The position numbers and the translations under genes are program-made. Below, one piece after another: positions 23,023-32,307 of a DNA stretch of 64,000 nucleotides; positions within the stretch are counted from its first letter, which is position 1, and each line of letters starts with the position of its first letter. The notes beneath the pieces are model-generated. The model was not told the DNA's origin and did not search any database. It worked only from the letters and a program-made list of their open reading frames with translations. Origin of the DNA: a virus. The stretch covers positions 62,001 through 126,000 of IMG/VR virus record IMGVR_UViG_3300025141_000029; one strand, given 5' to 3'.

Positions 23023-24048
23023 TTAAACTTTCTTGAGAAAGCGAACTGGAACATCGATTCTATATCCAGTTGTTATGCCAGTAATTCTTACTGTAGAATC
23101 AATATACTTGAAAGTTGGACTGGATGTTGTATTACTCATCGTTACAGTACCTCCAAGTCGATCAAATAAACTTTCACTGGTATTTAATTCCAAAGAAGCT
23201 CGAATTGCGAACCACAAACGATTGCCGCGGGGTCCGGCGATAACGGAAGTTGGGCCGCCGCCGGTGCCAGTTACAGTACCATAAGACGAATCAAATAAAG
23301 CACCGTTGGTATTTTTTGAAACATAATAGCTGGCTATTCTATCATCATCCACAAAATTCTGTCCTACCAATTGCATTGCTGTATTACCTTGATTAGATGC
23401 TGGTCCCGGGGTTGTTATCTTTCCTAGGCGATCATCAATTTCAATCATATATTGATTTTCAATCAAGTCAGCATCCAAGGAAAATGTGTCTGGAATCTTG
23501 GCCGTATCTAGTCCTTGATCTAACGCTATTAATGTTCCATTCCCTCCGACGCCAGCACCAGCAGAAATTCCATCACCCTTTATTATTCCTGGAATGCTAG
23601 TTAGAGGTTGTAACACGGGACTACTATCAGTTCTAGTAACATCGCTCGTATCTTGATCAACAGAAATCACATACATTCCAGTCGAAGAATCTGAAAACGG
23701 AGAAGAGCCACCAGTGAAAGCTAGAGAAGCAGGCAGAAAAGCGCTGTTCACCAATTTAATTACTGGCAAATAAAGTAAATTATTTCTCGGAATTGTCATT
23801 AATTTATGCTTGCAAGATCCAATATTATTTGTAAACGCCTCCAAGACGGGCGTTGTCAAAATATCTAAATCGTAGTAAGCTGATCCGGACGCATGATTTT
23901 TATCATATTTGCCATAATCAATTTCGTCGTCGGCGGCAGCAAATTTTGTAATCTTGAAAGATCCATCACCTCTAGCTAAACGTTCGCGGCCGAGGTCTGT
24001 TAAAACGGCGTCTAGTATAATATCGCCTGAGTTATCTAAAAATCCCAT
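23023..24048 (-). CDS. Structural protein with shared N-terminal module
   Basis: A 341-residue protein. Its first about 50 residues (GFLDNSGDIILDAVLTDLGR, then ERLARG, FKITKFAAADDEIDYG) share a pattern with the N-terminus of the 353-residue protein at 31217-32278: FxD, a hydrophobic stretch, LTxLGRxxLxxG, then FxxxxxDDxIxYG. The rest is beta-patterned and ends VPVRFLKKV. The shared module probably docks both proteins on the same kind of tail or baseplate site. No family name assigned. Confidence 0.6.
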   Translation of the reverse strand: MGFLDNSGDIILDAVLTDLGRERLARGDGSFKITKFAAADDEIDYGKYDKNHASGSAYYDLDILTTPVLEAFTNNIGSCKHKLMTIPRNNLLYLPVIKLVNSAFLPASLAFTGGSSPFSDSSTGMYVISVDQDTSDVTRTDSSPVLQPLTSIPGIIKGDGISAGAGVGGNGTLIALDQGLDTAKIPDTFSLDADLIENQYMIEIDDRLGKITTPGPASNQGNTAMQLVGQNFVDDDRIASYYVSKNTNGALFDSSYGTVTGTGGGPTSVIAGPRGNRLWFAIRASLELNTSESLFDRLGGTVTMSNTTSSPTFKYIDSTVRITGITTGYRIDVPVRFLKKV

Positions 24049-24078
24049 TTAAGTTCTCCAAATTATAAATGATTTTAC

Positions 24079-24107
24079 CATAAATAGTCTACTACTTTAA
24101 ATAGTCT
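24079..24107. promoter_or_regulatory. Direct-repeat regulatory motif, two TAAATAGTCT copies
   Basis: The 75-base gap upstream of the 341-residue gene contains CATAAATAGTCT (24079-24090) and TTTAAATAGTCT (24096-24107), an exact 10-base direct repeat with a 17-base period. The same core occurs at 1814 and 13876. It could be a promoter element or a binding site. Only sequence recurrence supports it. Confidence 0.3.
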
Positions 24108-24123
24108 TTTTGTTTAATATCGA

Positions 24124-27100
24124 CTATTTTTCTAATGCCGGTTTTTTAAATCTTAAATTAATATCAAGTTTACGTCCGGTTTTTCGTGATACTAATCGTA
24201 CTCTAAACTGATTATATTCATTTTCAGAATTTGGATCAAAACCAAATATACTATGCTCTTTTGTTCCCAAAGGAATAAAACTCGCATCATCGTTGAGATC
24301 TTCTATATAATCTTTTATCGACGATTTAATCGGCGGCGCTTCAAAATCAATACCTCCCATTTCAGGATCATCATTGATAAAGGCCTGCTCTAGACTTGGC
24401 TTTATCATTAAATATTTTCTAAATGATTTTGTCAGTATTCGATCAGCAATTTGTTTTTGCTTATCAAAAAAACTTATATCATAAGTTCTCATTGTGAAGT
24501 AGATGGCGCCGTCATTATTGATTGTTTGAATTTCAAAAATATTTGTTGGATTTGAAAAATCAGGAGCGTTTGAATATTTATAAATTGGGCCGACGGCCAC
24601 GTTCTCGGATTGAGTAAGACTAAGTCCATGTTTTTCATCATTGGTTCGAAATGCATACCAATATTTTATACCCGGATTTATATCATCTATATACGATGGA
24701 GCACCATTGGCCATAGACAAAGTAACTTTTTTGCCAACACCGGTAATGCCAAAATCCAGATAACTTGATGGACCATTGGGGAAATCAATTTCAGATATTC
24801 TAAACATATCAAAACCGGTTATATCTCCTTCCGATTTAAAGTGAACTTTTCCTGATTGTCCAATTTCAGCATTTTGTATTTTCTCAATATCCTCCGGAAA
24901 AATTGGAATATAATCATCATAGTAATCATCCATACTAGAATTTAATGAAATCATAACTTGATTATCTTTGTGTCGATATGGGATGAAATTAACATCTGGA
25001 GGAGTGGGAGGTAATTCTTGTGTGTACACTGTCTTCGGACTTGTATAAGGAACCTCAAAAAGCATAACAGAAGCATCATCTGTTACTTCTATATCAGTTC
25101 GCCACCGTATATAGCCGGAGGAGGAGGCCAGAGCGTCGCTGCTGGCAAAACGATCCGATTCATATTTATACCTATTTCCAACCACCAATTGAATCGCAAA
25201 AATTTGATACGAATATTTTTTAGAATATATAATTTGTGTATCAATCAGCGTTGCTTCGTCTAGCTGAGAATCATTCAATACATAAAAAGTTTGAATTAAA
25301 TTGCCGTCGGCATCTTTCTTCTTTATCTTATAAAAGAGTGTTTCATTATAACAGGTTTTTCCACTTACAATATCGCTGTATAGGCGCTTATTTTTTTTAA
25401 TAAAATCAATATATAATGATTGAAACATGCTTTTATAAATTAATTGTACTAGAGGATTTTCAGCAAGAAATTCAATTTCCGAATCAGAATACGTTTCTGA
25501 TCCTACAGATATTGAATGCGCAGCTGCGTTTTGTATATTCTGTACTAAATTGCTACCTACGTGGAGATTTTTTATTCCTACAGCATAATTATTAAAATAA
25601 TATTGGTTTACATCAACTCCATTTTCATTTAACGGAAAATTTTGAGTTTCAAGTGCCTCATAGTTGGTACTTTGTAGGCCTTCTGCTGTTATTTGTTGTT
25701 CATAAGCAGTTAGAGATGTAGTGCGGGAAGGAATAGATTCTATGACAAGCTCATCCTCACCACTAATACCACTCGGCTGTAAGTGAGATATATCTGGATC
25801 AGTAAAGGCAATATAATCAGACACTAAAGGTAAAAATAAATTAGCGGCATGAAGAATATCGGCCACCTTTGTGTTAACATCAGTATTGAATCTTATTTCA
25901 TTATAAAACGGAAAAGATGCTTTGAATGTATTAATATTTTCATTTTTTATAGCCTCAAGAGGAAATATAATATTTTTAAATTTGTGGACGGCCATTCTAT
26001 ACATGATACCGCCGGCGGCATTGACCGTGAGAAGACTACTTACTTCCTCTTTAAAGACCCTTATCCATTCGTTTAAATATTCATTTCCAGATACACCAAC
26101 AATTTCTGTATAACCCGTGGCATTATCTGTTGTAGCAAACGGCCTCAGTATATTAGAAGGAAGACGGCCCATCATTGTTGTATGTATCCAGCCAAAAGTA
26201 TCCGCTATGGCGTCGCCGAGGTCGTTGTTTTCCGGATTCCAACTATTTTCTCTTTCTGACAACACAATATTGAAATTGGGTAGATATAATTCAACATGCT
26301 CCATGGCCATGCCTTCGTCGCCGGCAAGAGATGAAAACGCTACGTAGGTCTTGTCAAGATCAAAAGTTCCAGCTTCATATTCTGGTTGGGAAAAGTTATA
26401 AACTGGTTTTATATTTGCAAATAAAACTCTAATATTCGCTGCTGAATCTTGTAAACTTGATGCCGCAGGAGAATTAAAAACAAAAGCATGATCATGTAAA
26501 TTTCCTGGCGGAGTCATTAACTTAGTCTCGTCACCAGAAAGAACGGGGAAAGGAGCTACGCCCAAGCCTTGAAATGTTGCCAATGATGTACCAGGAATAC
26601 CCAAAAAACTTGGGGATGTCATACTATAGATAAAGCCTCTCCAATCGTCATACGAGTCCATACTAATCTGATTTTCTGGAGGCCAAATGTCATCTGGACC
26701 TCCTAGCAAGTACATGCGCCCGGTGCCGTTGGTGACCGAGTCGATGTACTCAAGAGACATAAAATATACTTGAATAATTGTATTATCACGAAATACTAAG
26801 TTTGTATGAAGATGTTCATATTGAGCAGTAGTAGATGGAAAAAAATTAGAACCAATATTATTGCTATACACTCCAGGGTTCAGTTTTTCATGAGTAAGTT
26901 CCAAATCTTGACCCTGGACGTGATTTAAAGGATTAACAAAAACAGAATCTCCTACTACTGCTGGATTATCCGGATTGTAGCATGAAGAATCTGGATCACT
27001 ACATTCCTCCGGTATCCGGTAAAAAAACTTTCCTAAGTTATAGCGCAAAAAATCAAATTGCGCAGGGCTTGGATCTTGAGGGGTTGCTCCCAGTTCGGCA

Positions 27101-27285
27101 CTCTTCTCTTCAAAATTAAAATCCTTATAAGGAACATTCCATGGAGGAAGGCCTAGTTTATAGGCCGGCCTTTGAGTTTCTTGAGTATCAACAAATAAAG
27201 TTGTATTCCCTACAAAGGCGGGCCCATCCTGCGGGGCTGAACCGCCGGGTGGAGAAGCTGCATTATCTGTGTCGTCACTTGACAT
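24124..27285 (-). CDS. Very large structural protein (1053 aa)
   Basis: A 1053-residue protein with an unstructured Gly/Pro/Ser/Asp-rich N-terminus (DDTDNAASPPGGSAPQDG), followed by a long acidic alpha/beta body. Residues about 780-960 look like beta-sandwich (fibronectin-like) segments, with NPGIKYWYAFRTNDEKHG. The C-terminus (RVRLVSRKTGRKLDINLRFK) is basic. There is no signal peptide, membrane helix or known catalytic motif. It sits within the unbroken tail block next to the 1296-residue protein, so it is most likely a tail or baseplate component. ATG is preceded by AAGG. Confidence 0.55.
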   Translation of the reverse strand: MSSDDTDNAASPPGGSAPQDGPAFVGNTTLFVDTQETQRPAYKLGLPPWNVPYKDFNFEEKSAELGATPQDPSPAQFDFLRYNLGKFFYRIPEECSDPDSSCYNPDNPAVVGDSVFVNPLNHVQGQDLELTHEKLNPGVYSNNIGSNFFPSTTAQYEHLHTNLVFRDNTIIQVYFMSLEYIDSVTNGTGRMYLLGGPDDIWPPENQISMDSYDDWRGFIYSMTSPSFLGIPGTSLATFQGLGVAPFPVLSGDETKLMTPPGNLHDHAFVFNSPAASSLQDSAANIRVLFANIKPVYNFSQPEYEAGTFDLDKTYVAFSSLAGDEGMAMEHVELYLPNFNIVLSERENSWNPENNDLGDAIADTFGWIHTTMMGRLPSNILRPFATTDNATGYTEIVGVSGNEYLNEWIRVFKEEVSSLLTVNAAGGIMYRMAVHKFKNIIFPLEAIKNENINTFKASFPFYNEIRFNTDVNTKVADILHAANLFLPLVSDYIAFTDPDISHLQPSGISGEDELVIESIPSRTTSLTAYEQQITAEGLQSTNYEALETQNFPLNENGVDVNQYYFNNYAVGIKNLHVGSNLVQNIQNAAAHSISVGSETYSDSEIEFLAENPLVQLIYKSMFQSLYIDFIKKNKRLYSDIVSGKTCYNETLFYKIKKKDADGNLIQTFYVLNDSQLDEATLIDTQIIYSKKYSYQIFAIQLVVGNRYKYESDRFASSDALASSSGYIRWRTDIEVTDDASVMLFEVPYTSPKTVYTQELPPTPPDVNFIPYRHKDNQVMISLNSSMDDYYDDYIPIFPEDIEKIQNAEIGQSGKVHFKSEGDITGFDMFRISEIDFPNGPSSYLDFGITGVGKKVTLSMANGAPSYIDDINPGIKYWYAFRTNDEKHGLSLTQSENVAVGPIYKYSNAPDFSNPTNIFEIQTINNDGAIYFTMRTYDISFFDKQKQIADRILTKSFRKYLMIKPSLEQAFINDDPEMGGIDFEAPPIKSSIKDYIEDLNDDASFIPLGTKEHSIFGFDPNSENEYNQFRVRLVSRKTGRKLDINLRFKKPALEK

Positions 27286-27326
27286 TATTTATACCTTATC
27301 GTAAATATATAGAATTGTTTCATAAT

Positions 27327-30300
27327 TTAAAAGTAATTACCACCAATATCGGGGTCTTTATCAGTACCATCAGCGCCCATATCAGGTGTCCCGGGGAGAC
27401 CAGTTGAGGTACCATCGCTGCCGGCAGAGGGCGTTCCTAAACCTGAAGTACCACCAGTGGTGCCAACTCCACTAACTCCTGAAGTGCCCACACTGCCGAC
27501 ACCGGTCGTCGTTGGTGACCATGTAGTTCCTGGAGTACCAGGACTGTTAGATTCCATGGGCATGCCCATGGCCCCAATATTAAATTTAATAATTGGATCT
27601 GCCGGGTTGTCGAGGCCGCCTATTTTATCCTCTGGGGTACTGAGTACAAGCTGTTTAAACAAATCAGGAGGAATTCCCAGAATGGTTTCTTTTTTGCCGC
27701 CAGAGCCCATGGGGGGCATTGGTGGTGTGGTAAATTCCACATCATCAATAGTTGTTGGCGGTGAAACAAAAACCATTGGATTAATAATAAAATATTTATT
27801 AAAAAGTGGCAGCTCTAAAAATTTATTATTATATACGCCGTATAGACGATCTTGTATACGATCAAGTTTACATACGAGCGCCTTGCCCGCTGATGCAACT
27901 TGAGTAAAAATATCCGCCGTTAAGCGAGCCCAAACAGGATTAAATAATTTATCTAAATTTACTAAATATTTTACCTCAACAAGATTTGAATAGTTGAACC
28001 ACCACCACCCAAAGGTTTCTAGACTCAAAGAAGATTCTTCGAAAACATCTTTTTCAACTTGTAGACCATTATTTCGCAGCGCGGGCTTAAAGAGATCGGC
28101 CTGGCCGGCAAGGGATTGATCAATAAATAATGATTTTATGCCACTGGCGCGCTGTGCCATGGCCGACTGGCTCGGCACGTCGGCTTCTGTTAATGAATAA
28201 ATCGTTAATTCTTTATTATTTTCTAAAATAATTTCATTCAAAATACCAAATAATAAAGAATCCATCTCATCAGTTAGGTTGATGTCAAAGCCAACTTGTG
28301 GCATTGGATCTCCAGTTGGGGGCACAACGTTGTCTTCATAATAATCTTGTCCCTCGTCAATGTCGATAGGCGTTGCAAGACCAGTGGTGGAGAGCGGCGA
28401 TGACTGCTGTTGTGTATTGTCTTTTTCCGAAGAATCTACAAAATCATCCATATTGGCGTCAGGATTACTAATCGCGATAGCATCATTTAAATATCCTAGT
28501 TGCTTTTGTATATCATTCGAAAACAAAACTCCATAATGAGAAGCTATAGTTAATAATTTTCTAATTTGATCTAAAACTTCTACGCCCTCGGCCGATTTTT
28601 GATTATACTTTGAAATATAAAATTTTATTATATCTAAAATAATATTCTTATATGTATTATATTTTTTCTGATATGGGAGCAAAGGTCCATCAGTATCATA
28701 ATCGGTTCTAAGTTCTTCATCCTCCAACAATGTAAATAAAGGCGTGAAGTATGATGTTCTATAAAGAGAAACCGCAAAATAAGCATCGGCGTCGCTAAAT
28801 TTATCACTTGAACGATTAAAATATTTATCAATTTCGCCAACTGCACGGTTTTCAAACTGCTGAGAACTTAATTCGCGAAGTCCGGTGCCGGATTGAGATT
28901 GTGCGCTTGAAAAAATATATTCATATCCAGTTTTATTAAAACTCTCCAAGTCGACTATGTGAGGTATATTCTCGCTCAAAGTAATTGTATCATGCATTCC
29001 AGAAGAAGATTTTGAGTATACACCAGATGCATCATTCAAAGAAGAAATAGAGCCTTCCGATGCTTTAATTGTATCAAAAACTATTTCTATTTTGTCGTCA
29101 ACAATTGTTGTTTGTGTAAAATTAAGGATATCTTTTTTTATACCAGATATTTTTTGAAATTTTTGTATGAATGTATCATAAACTTTTGCACATTTAAGCA
29201 AGCCCTGATAGTTGCCAAGCTGGGGGCTAGCAATAAGGAAAAGTTTATTTGCTAGAGTGCTCATACCACTAGCATTAAAATCAAACAACATAAATATGTT
29301 TTGTAACGCGAGCGCCGCCTCCCACTCGTGAGTATACCAGGCAGTGGCGCCGCCTTGCATCCACCCGGTGCCGGCCACATATATCCAATCGCTTTCAATC
29401 GCACTAACATTAAATTGATCAGTCAAATCATTATAATATCTTGGTAAATTACTATTAATAAAACTAATATAATTATTTATAAATTCACGATTACGATACA
29501 AGTCTGCTAATCTTTGTTGAAGATATTTTTTAATTCCATCCTCCATCACCAGTTCAACATAATATTGATATTGTCCTTTGTATTTGTCAACAAGAGATTG
29601 GTCCTTAAAAGATAGAAATAAAAATGATTTTTCCAAAATTTCATCATTAGAAAAATTTAAATTACTTATTTTTTTTATATTAGAAGAGCTGTCTGTTTCT
29701 GAATATCTGGCTATTTGTATCGGTATAGCATCTTCATAAGAGTTTTCTATATCAGCATCAAGAACAAAATTTATATAGCTATTTTGATCTTCAACGCGTG
29801 TGCCTAATTTGTTTTCACCAGTTTCATTTAAGCTAACTCTCTTCCGAAAAACATTAATTTCTACTATTTTAGATAAGTCTAGCACTTCCTTAATTATATT
29901 TCTTATCGTCGCATTTTCAGAAGCAACACTAGCAGGATCTATTGCCATTTGGATCTGGATCCAGGCCACAGTATCTTTTATATTTTTAGCAATTGTTTTA
30001 AACAAAGAATTATTAAATAATATTTTAGATTTATCGAACGCAATAAAATAGCCGGCCCCGCCGTCATTTAAACGCGACATAAAACTAAAAGTATATGCTT
30101 CTTTTGATTCGAGGCCGATACTAGAATCTGTTATTCTTGGCTGCCTATGAGCTTTGTTTAAGACATCATATTTATCTTCCAGCTGATAGAGATCTTTTAG
30201 AAAAACTTTTTCAATTTCTTCATCATCTCTTAAATCAACAATTTTCATGCTGGGCAACAGAAGGGGTTTTAAGACAACATCGCGGTCGGCAGCTGCTATA

Positions 30301-31217
30301 GAGGAATCTCCATGTGTTAGACCGGTCATAAGATGAGCAAGGGTTTCACCATCTGATAAATACATCGCATGATAATCACCAAACCAAAATTCATTATTAT
30401 CAGCACGTTGAAGTAAATAACTATTATTACTTAATACACCATTTCGAAAAATAATATCAGAAGTTATTCCGATTGAAGAGGGATCGGCAGCTAGTTCACT
30501 TAAAGTATCTTGAATATCACTTGTGATGGTAACTTCACCAAGTGAAGAAGCTAAATGATCTATTACGGCCTCGGGATCAATACTAGTTCTAACAAAAAAT
30601 CCCAAGTGTGAAGGATTTTTATTTTCATATATATAAGGCTCTAGCCTAATTGGTATATTATATGTGGTTGTTCCGTCTGCTAAAGTACCTAAATATTTTT
30701 CTTTCTCTCGGCCTTCGGCGGCGTCAAATTTATTTAATTCTGTTGCAACATTAATGGACGTTACCCTGGGTGAATCCCCGCCGAATAATGTCATGGACGC
30801 GTCGTGGTCTACCTGCCAAATTTTATTAAAATCACTTGCGAATATAGGACCCACTTTATTTAAAATAATTTGTATTTGATTATTTGCGTGAGCATCAATC
30901 TCATAAACTGTAACCCTAACCATGCTCATCAAATCAATTTTATTTAACCAAGAGGAAAGAAGCTTGTTGGATGTTTTGCTCTTCTTTTTATAAATTCCCT
31001 CTATAGACAAAGTTAAAGTAACTTTAAGACTTTGATCAGTACCTTCCACACTTGGAGATATGAATTGTCCGCCTTCACCAGGTGGAAAATCAAAATGAGG
31101 ATCTTTCATAAACTTATTGGGGGGCGCGCCAGTCTCAAGCAAAATTTGTTCTATTTTTGCTTTTGGAAGTCCGGATTTAATAAAATCGCTTAATGTCTTG
31201 ATATTATTTGAGGCCAT
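27327..31217 (-). CDS. Very large structural protein (1296 aa) with Gly/Thr/Pro tail
   Basis: A 1296-residue protein, mostly acidic and mixed alpha/beta, with no recognised domain. The C-terminal about 85 residues are a low-complexity Gly/Thr/Ser/Pro tail (SPGTPGTTWSPTTTGVG and similar), preceded by Pro/Met-rich FTTPPMPPMGSGGKK. The 2764-residue protein at 44899-53193 has a similar tail. The ATG at 31217 overlaps the upstream stop by one base. By position it belongs to the tail or baseplate assembly. No T4 counterpart is apparent from sequence. Confidence 0.55.
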   Translation of the reverse strand: MASNNIKTLSDFIKSGLPKAKIEQILLETGAPPNKFMKDPHFDFPPGEGGQFISPSVEGTDQSLKVTLTLSIEGIYKKKSKTSNKLLSSWLNKIDLMSMVRVTVYEIDAHANNQIQIILNKVGPIFASDFNKIWQVDHDASMTLFGGDSPRVTSINVATELNKFDAAEGREKEKYLGTLADGTTTYNIPIRLEPYIYENKNPSHLGFFVRTSIDPEAVIDHLASSLGEVTITSDIQDTLSELAADPSSIGITSDIIFRNGVLSNNSYLLQRADNNEFWFGDYHAMYLSDGETLAHLMTGLTHGDSSIAAADRDVVLKPLLLPSMKIVDLRDDEEIEKVFLKDLYQLEDKYDVLNKAHRQPRITDSSIGLESKEAYTFSFMSRLNDGGAGYFIAFDKSKILFNNSLFKTIAKNIKDTVAWIQIQMAIDPASVASENATIRNIIKEVLDLSKIVEINVFRKRVSLNETGENKLGTRVEDQNSYINFVLDADIENSYEDAIPIQIARYSETDSSSNIKKISNLNFSNDEILEKSFLFLSFKDQSLVDKYKGQYQYYVELVMEDGIKKYLQQRLADLYRNREFINNYISFINSNLPRYYNDLTDQFNVSAIESDWIYVAGTGWMQGGATAWYTHEWEAALALQNIFMLFDFNASGMSTLANKLFLIASPQLGNYQGLLKCAKVYDTFIQKFQKISGIKKDILNFTQTTIVDDKIEIVFDTIKASEGSISSLNDASGVYSKSSSGMHDTITLSENIPHIVDLESFNKTGYEYIFSSAQSQSGTGLRELSSQQFENRAVGEIDKYFNRSSDKFSDADAYFAVSLYRTSYFTPLFTLLEDEELRTDYDTDGPLLPYQKKYNTYKNIILDIIKFYISKYNQKSAEGVEVLDQIRKLLTIASHYGVLFSNDIQKQLGYLNDAIAISNPDANMDDFVDSSEKDNTQQQSSPLSTTGLATPIDIDEGQDYYEDNVVPPTGDPMPQVGFDINLTDEMDSLLFGILNEIILENNKELTIYSLTEADVPSQSAMAQRASGIKSLFIDQSLAGQADLFKPALRNNGLQVEKDVFEESSLSLETFGWWWFNYSNLVEVKYLVNLDKLFNPVWARLTADIFTQVASAGKALVCKLDRIQDRLYGVYNNKFLELPLFNKYFIINPMVFVSPPTTIDDVEFTTPPMPPMGSGGKKETILGIPPDLFKQLVLSTPEDKIGGLDNPADPIIKFNIGAMGMPMESNSPGTPGTTWSPTTTGVGSVGTSGVSGVGTTGGTSGLGTPSAGSDGTSTGLPGTPDMGADGTDKDPDIGGNYF

Positions 31218-32278
31218 TATTCACAAAGCTCCGCATCAGGATTATCTGGAATATCATAAATTTCTGCGCTTGTCCCGGGAATAATCAGATCTTGACAATT
31301 AAATATGAACTTATCTGTGTATGTTGCAACTAGCTTTTCTTGTCCTACGGCCGTACAATAATAAAAATCAGGAATTTCAGAATCAGATAAGATATCAAAA
31401 TAATATTCTACAAATTCTGGATCTTCTGTTCGGTCTCCTGACTCAGAAAAATATAATCTTTTTTCTTCTCCATTTTCTAAAAGTTGATACATTTCAATAT
31501 CAACATTTTCATTTAAAAATTCTGTATTATTTTCTATTGTTTTAATAAAAAATGGTTCCTCTCTTATTGACAAATAAGTGCCATCTTCCGTTATTGGTGA
31601 AGCAAAGTTACTATAAAAAGGATCTTCCGTTATATTATCACCATGTGATATTAACGAATCTGATAGATCTGCTAACGCAGTATCAGGATCTTCTGCTTCA
31701 TCTAAAAGTGCCGGAACATCAGATAGTTCAAAAATTTTTATTTTATATTGTATATCACATTGTAGACGTGGTATTTTTAAATTATGACTTCCAGTTAATA
31801 TTGTAATTGAGCCGGTTAAAGGAGCTGAAAAAAAATTAATATCCCAAGCTGGTGTATAATTGGTTGTATATGCCATGGTTCCCAAAGGACCAAATTTTTC
31901 TAATTCATATTGCTTTTTTTCAAGTACTTCTGGCCCGTATTCTTCTGTTAATTTTTGAGATCCTTCCAAGCTTACATCTTGGAAAAGATTCTCATTAAGT
32001 GTAGCAAAATCAACACCATATGTATCTGCTGTATTTTTATTAATTTTTTCTTCGGCAGAATATAGATAAACTTGTTGTTTCAGGCGTGGTGTCTCTTGTA
32101 TGCGTGTTTCAATATCATTTTGTGCTTCATTTAAGCCGACATATGCCGAACCATATAATATGTCATGATCATAAAAAGCATAATATATTGGATGAAATTC
32201 GCCCATCTGTAACAAACGTTTACCCAAAGGAGTTATTTCAATATCTAATACTTCTTGTTTTCTATCAAAAAATTCCAT
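31217..32278 (-). CDS. Structural protein with shared N-terminal module
   Basis: A 353-residue, very acidic protein. The N-terminus (MEFFDRKQEVLDIEITPLGK, then RLLQMGEFHPIYYAFYDHDI, LYGSAYVG) is the counterpart of the N-terminal module of the 341-residue protein at 23023-24048. The remainder is Glu/Asp-rich beta/alpha sequence with several Cys near the C-terminus (FNCQDL and AELCE). It lies between two giant genes and probably links tail proteins. A strong AAGGAGGTTAAATAA region precedes the start. Confidence 0.6.
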   Translation of the reverse strand: MEFFDRKQEVLDIEITPLGKRLLQMGEFHPIYYAFYDHDILYGSAYVGLNEAQNDIETRIQETPRLKQQVYLYSAEEKINKNTADTYGVDFATLNENLFQDVSLEGSQKLTEEYGPEVLEKKQYELEKFGPLGTMAYTTNYTPAWDINFFSAPLTGSITILTGSHNLKIPRLQCDIQYKIKIFELSDVPALLDEAEDPDTALADLSDSLISHGDNITEDPFYSNFASPITEDGTYLSIREEPFFIKTIENNTEFLNENVDIEMYQLLENGEEKRLYFSESGDRTEDPEFVEYYFDILSDSEIPDFYYCTAVGQEKLVATYTDKFIFNCQDLIIPGTSAEIYDIPDNPDAELCE

Positions 32279-32307
32279 TTATTTAACCTCCTTTGAATAG
32301 TAGTTCA

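Noticed and set aside
20705-24048. Tail sheath or tube identity for the 381-, 380- and 341-residue proteins
   Set aside because: Their sizes overlap those of tail proteins, but no sheath or tube motif was visible, and their shared modules fit adaptor or fibre-type proteins better.
27457-27903. A 148-residue Pro/Val/Gly-rich plus-strand frame
   Set aside because: It is the antisense of the Gly/Thr/Pro tail of the 1296-residue protein; repeat composition keeps the opposite frame open.
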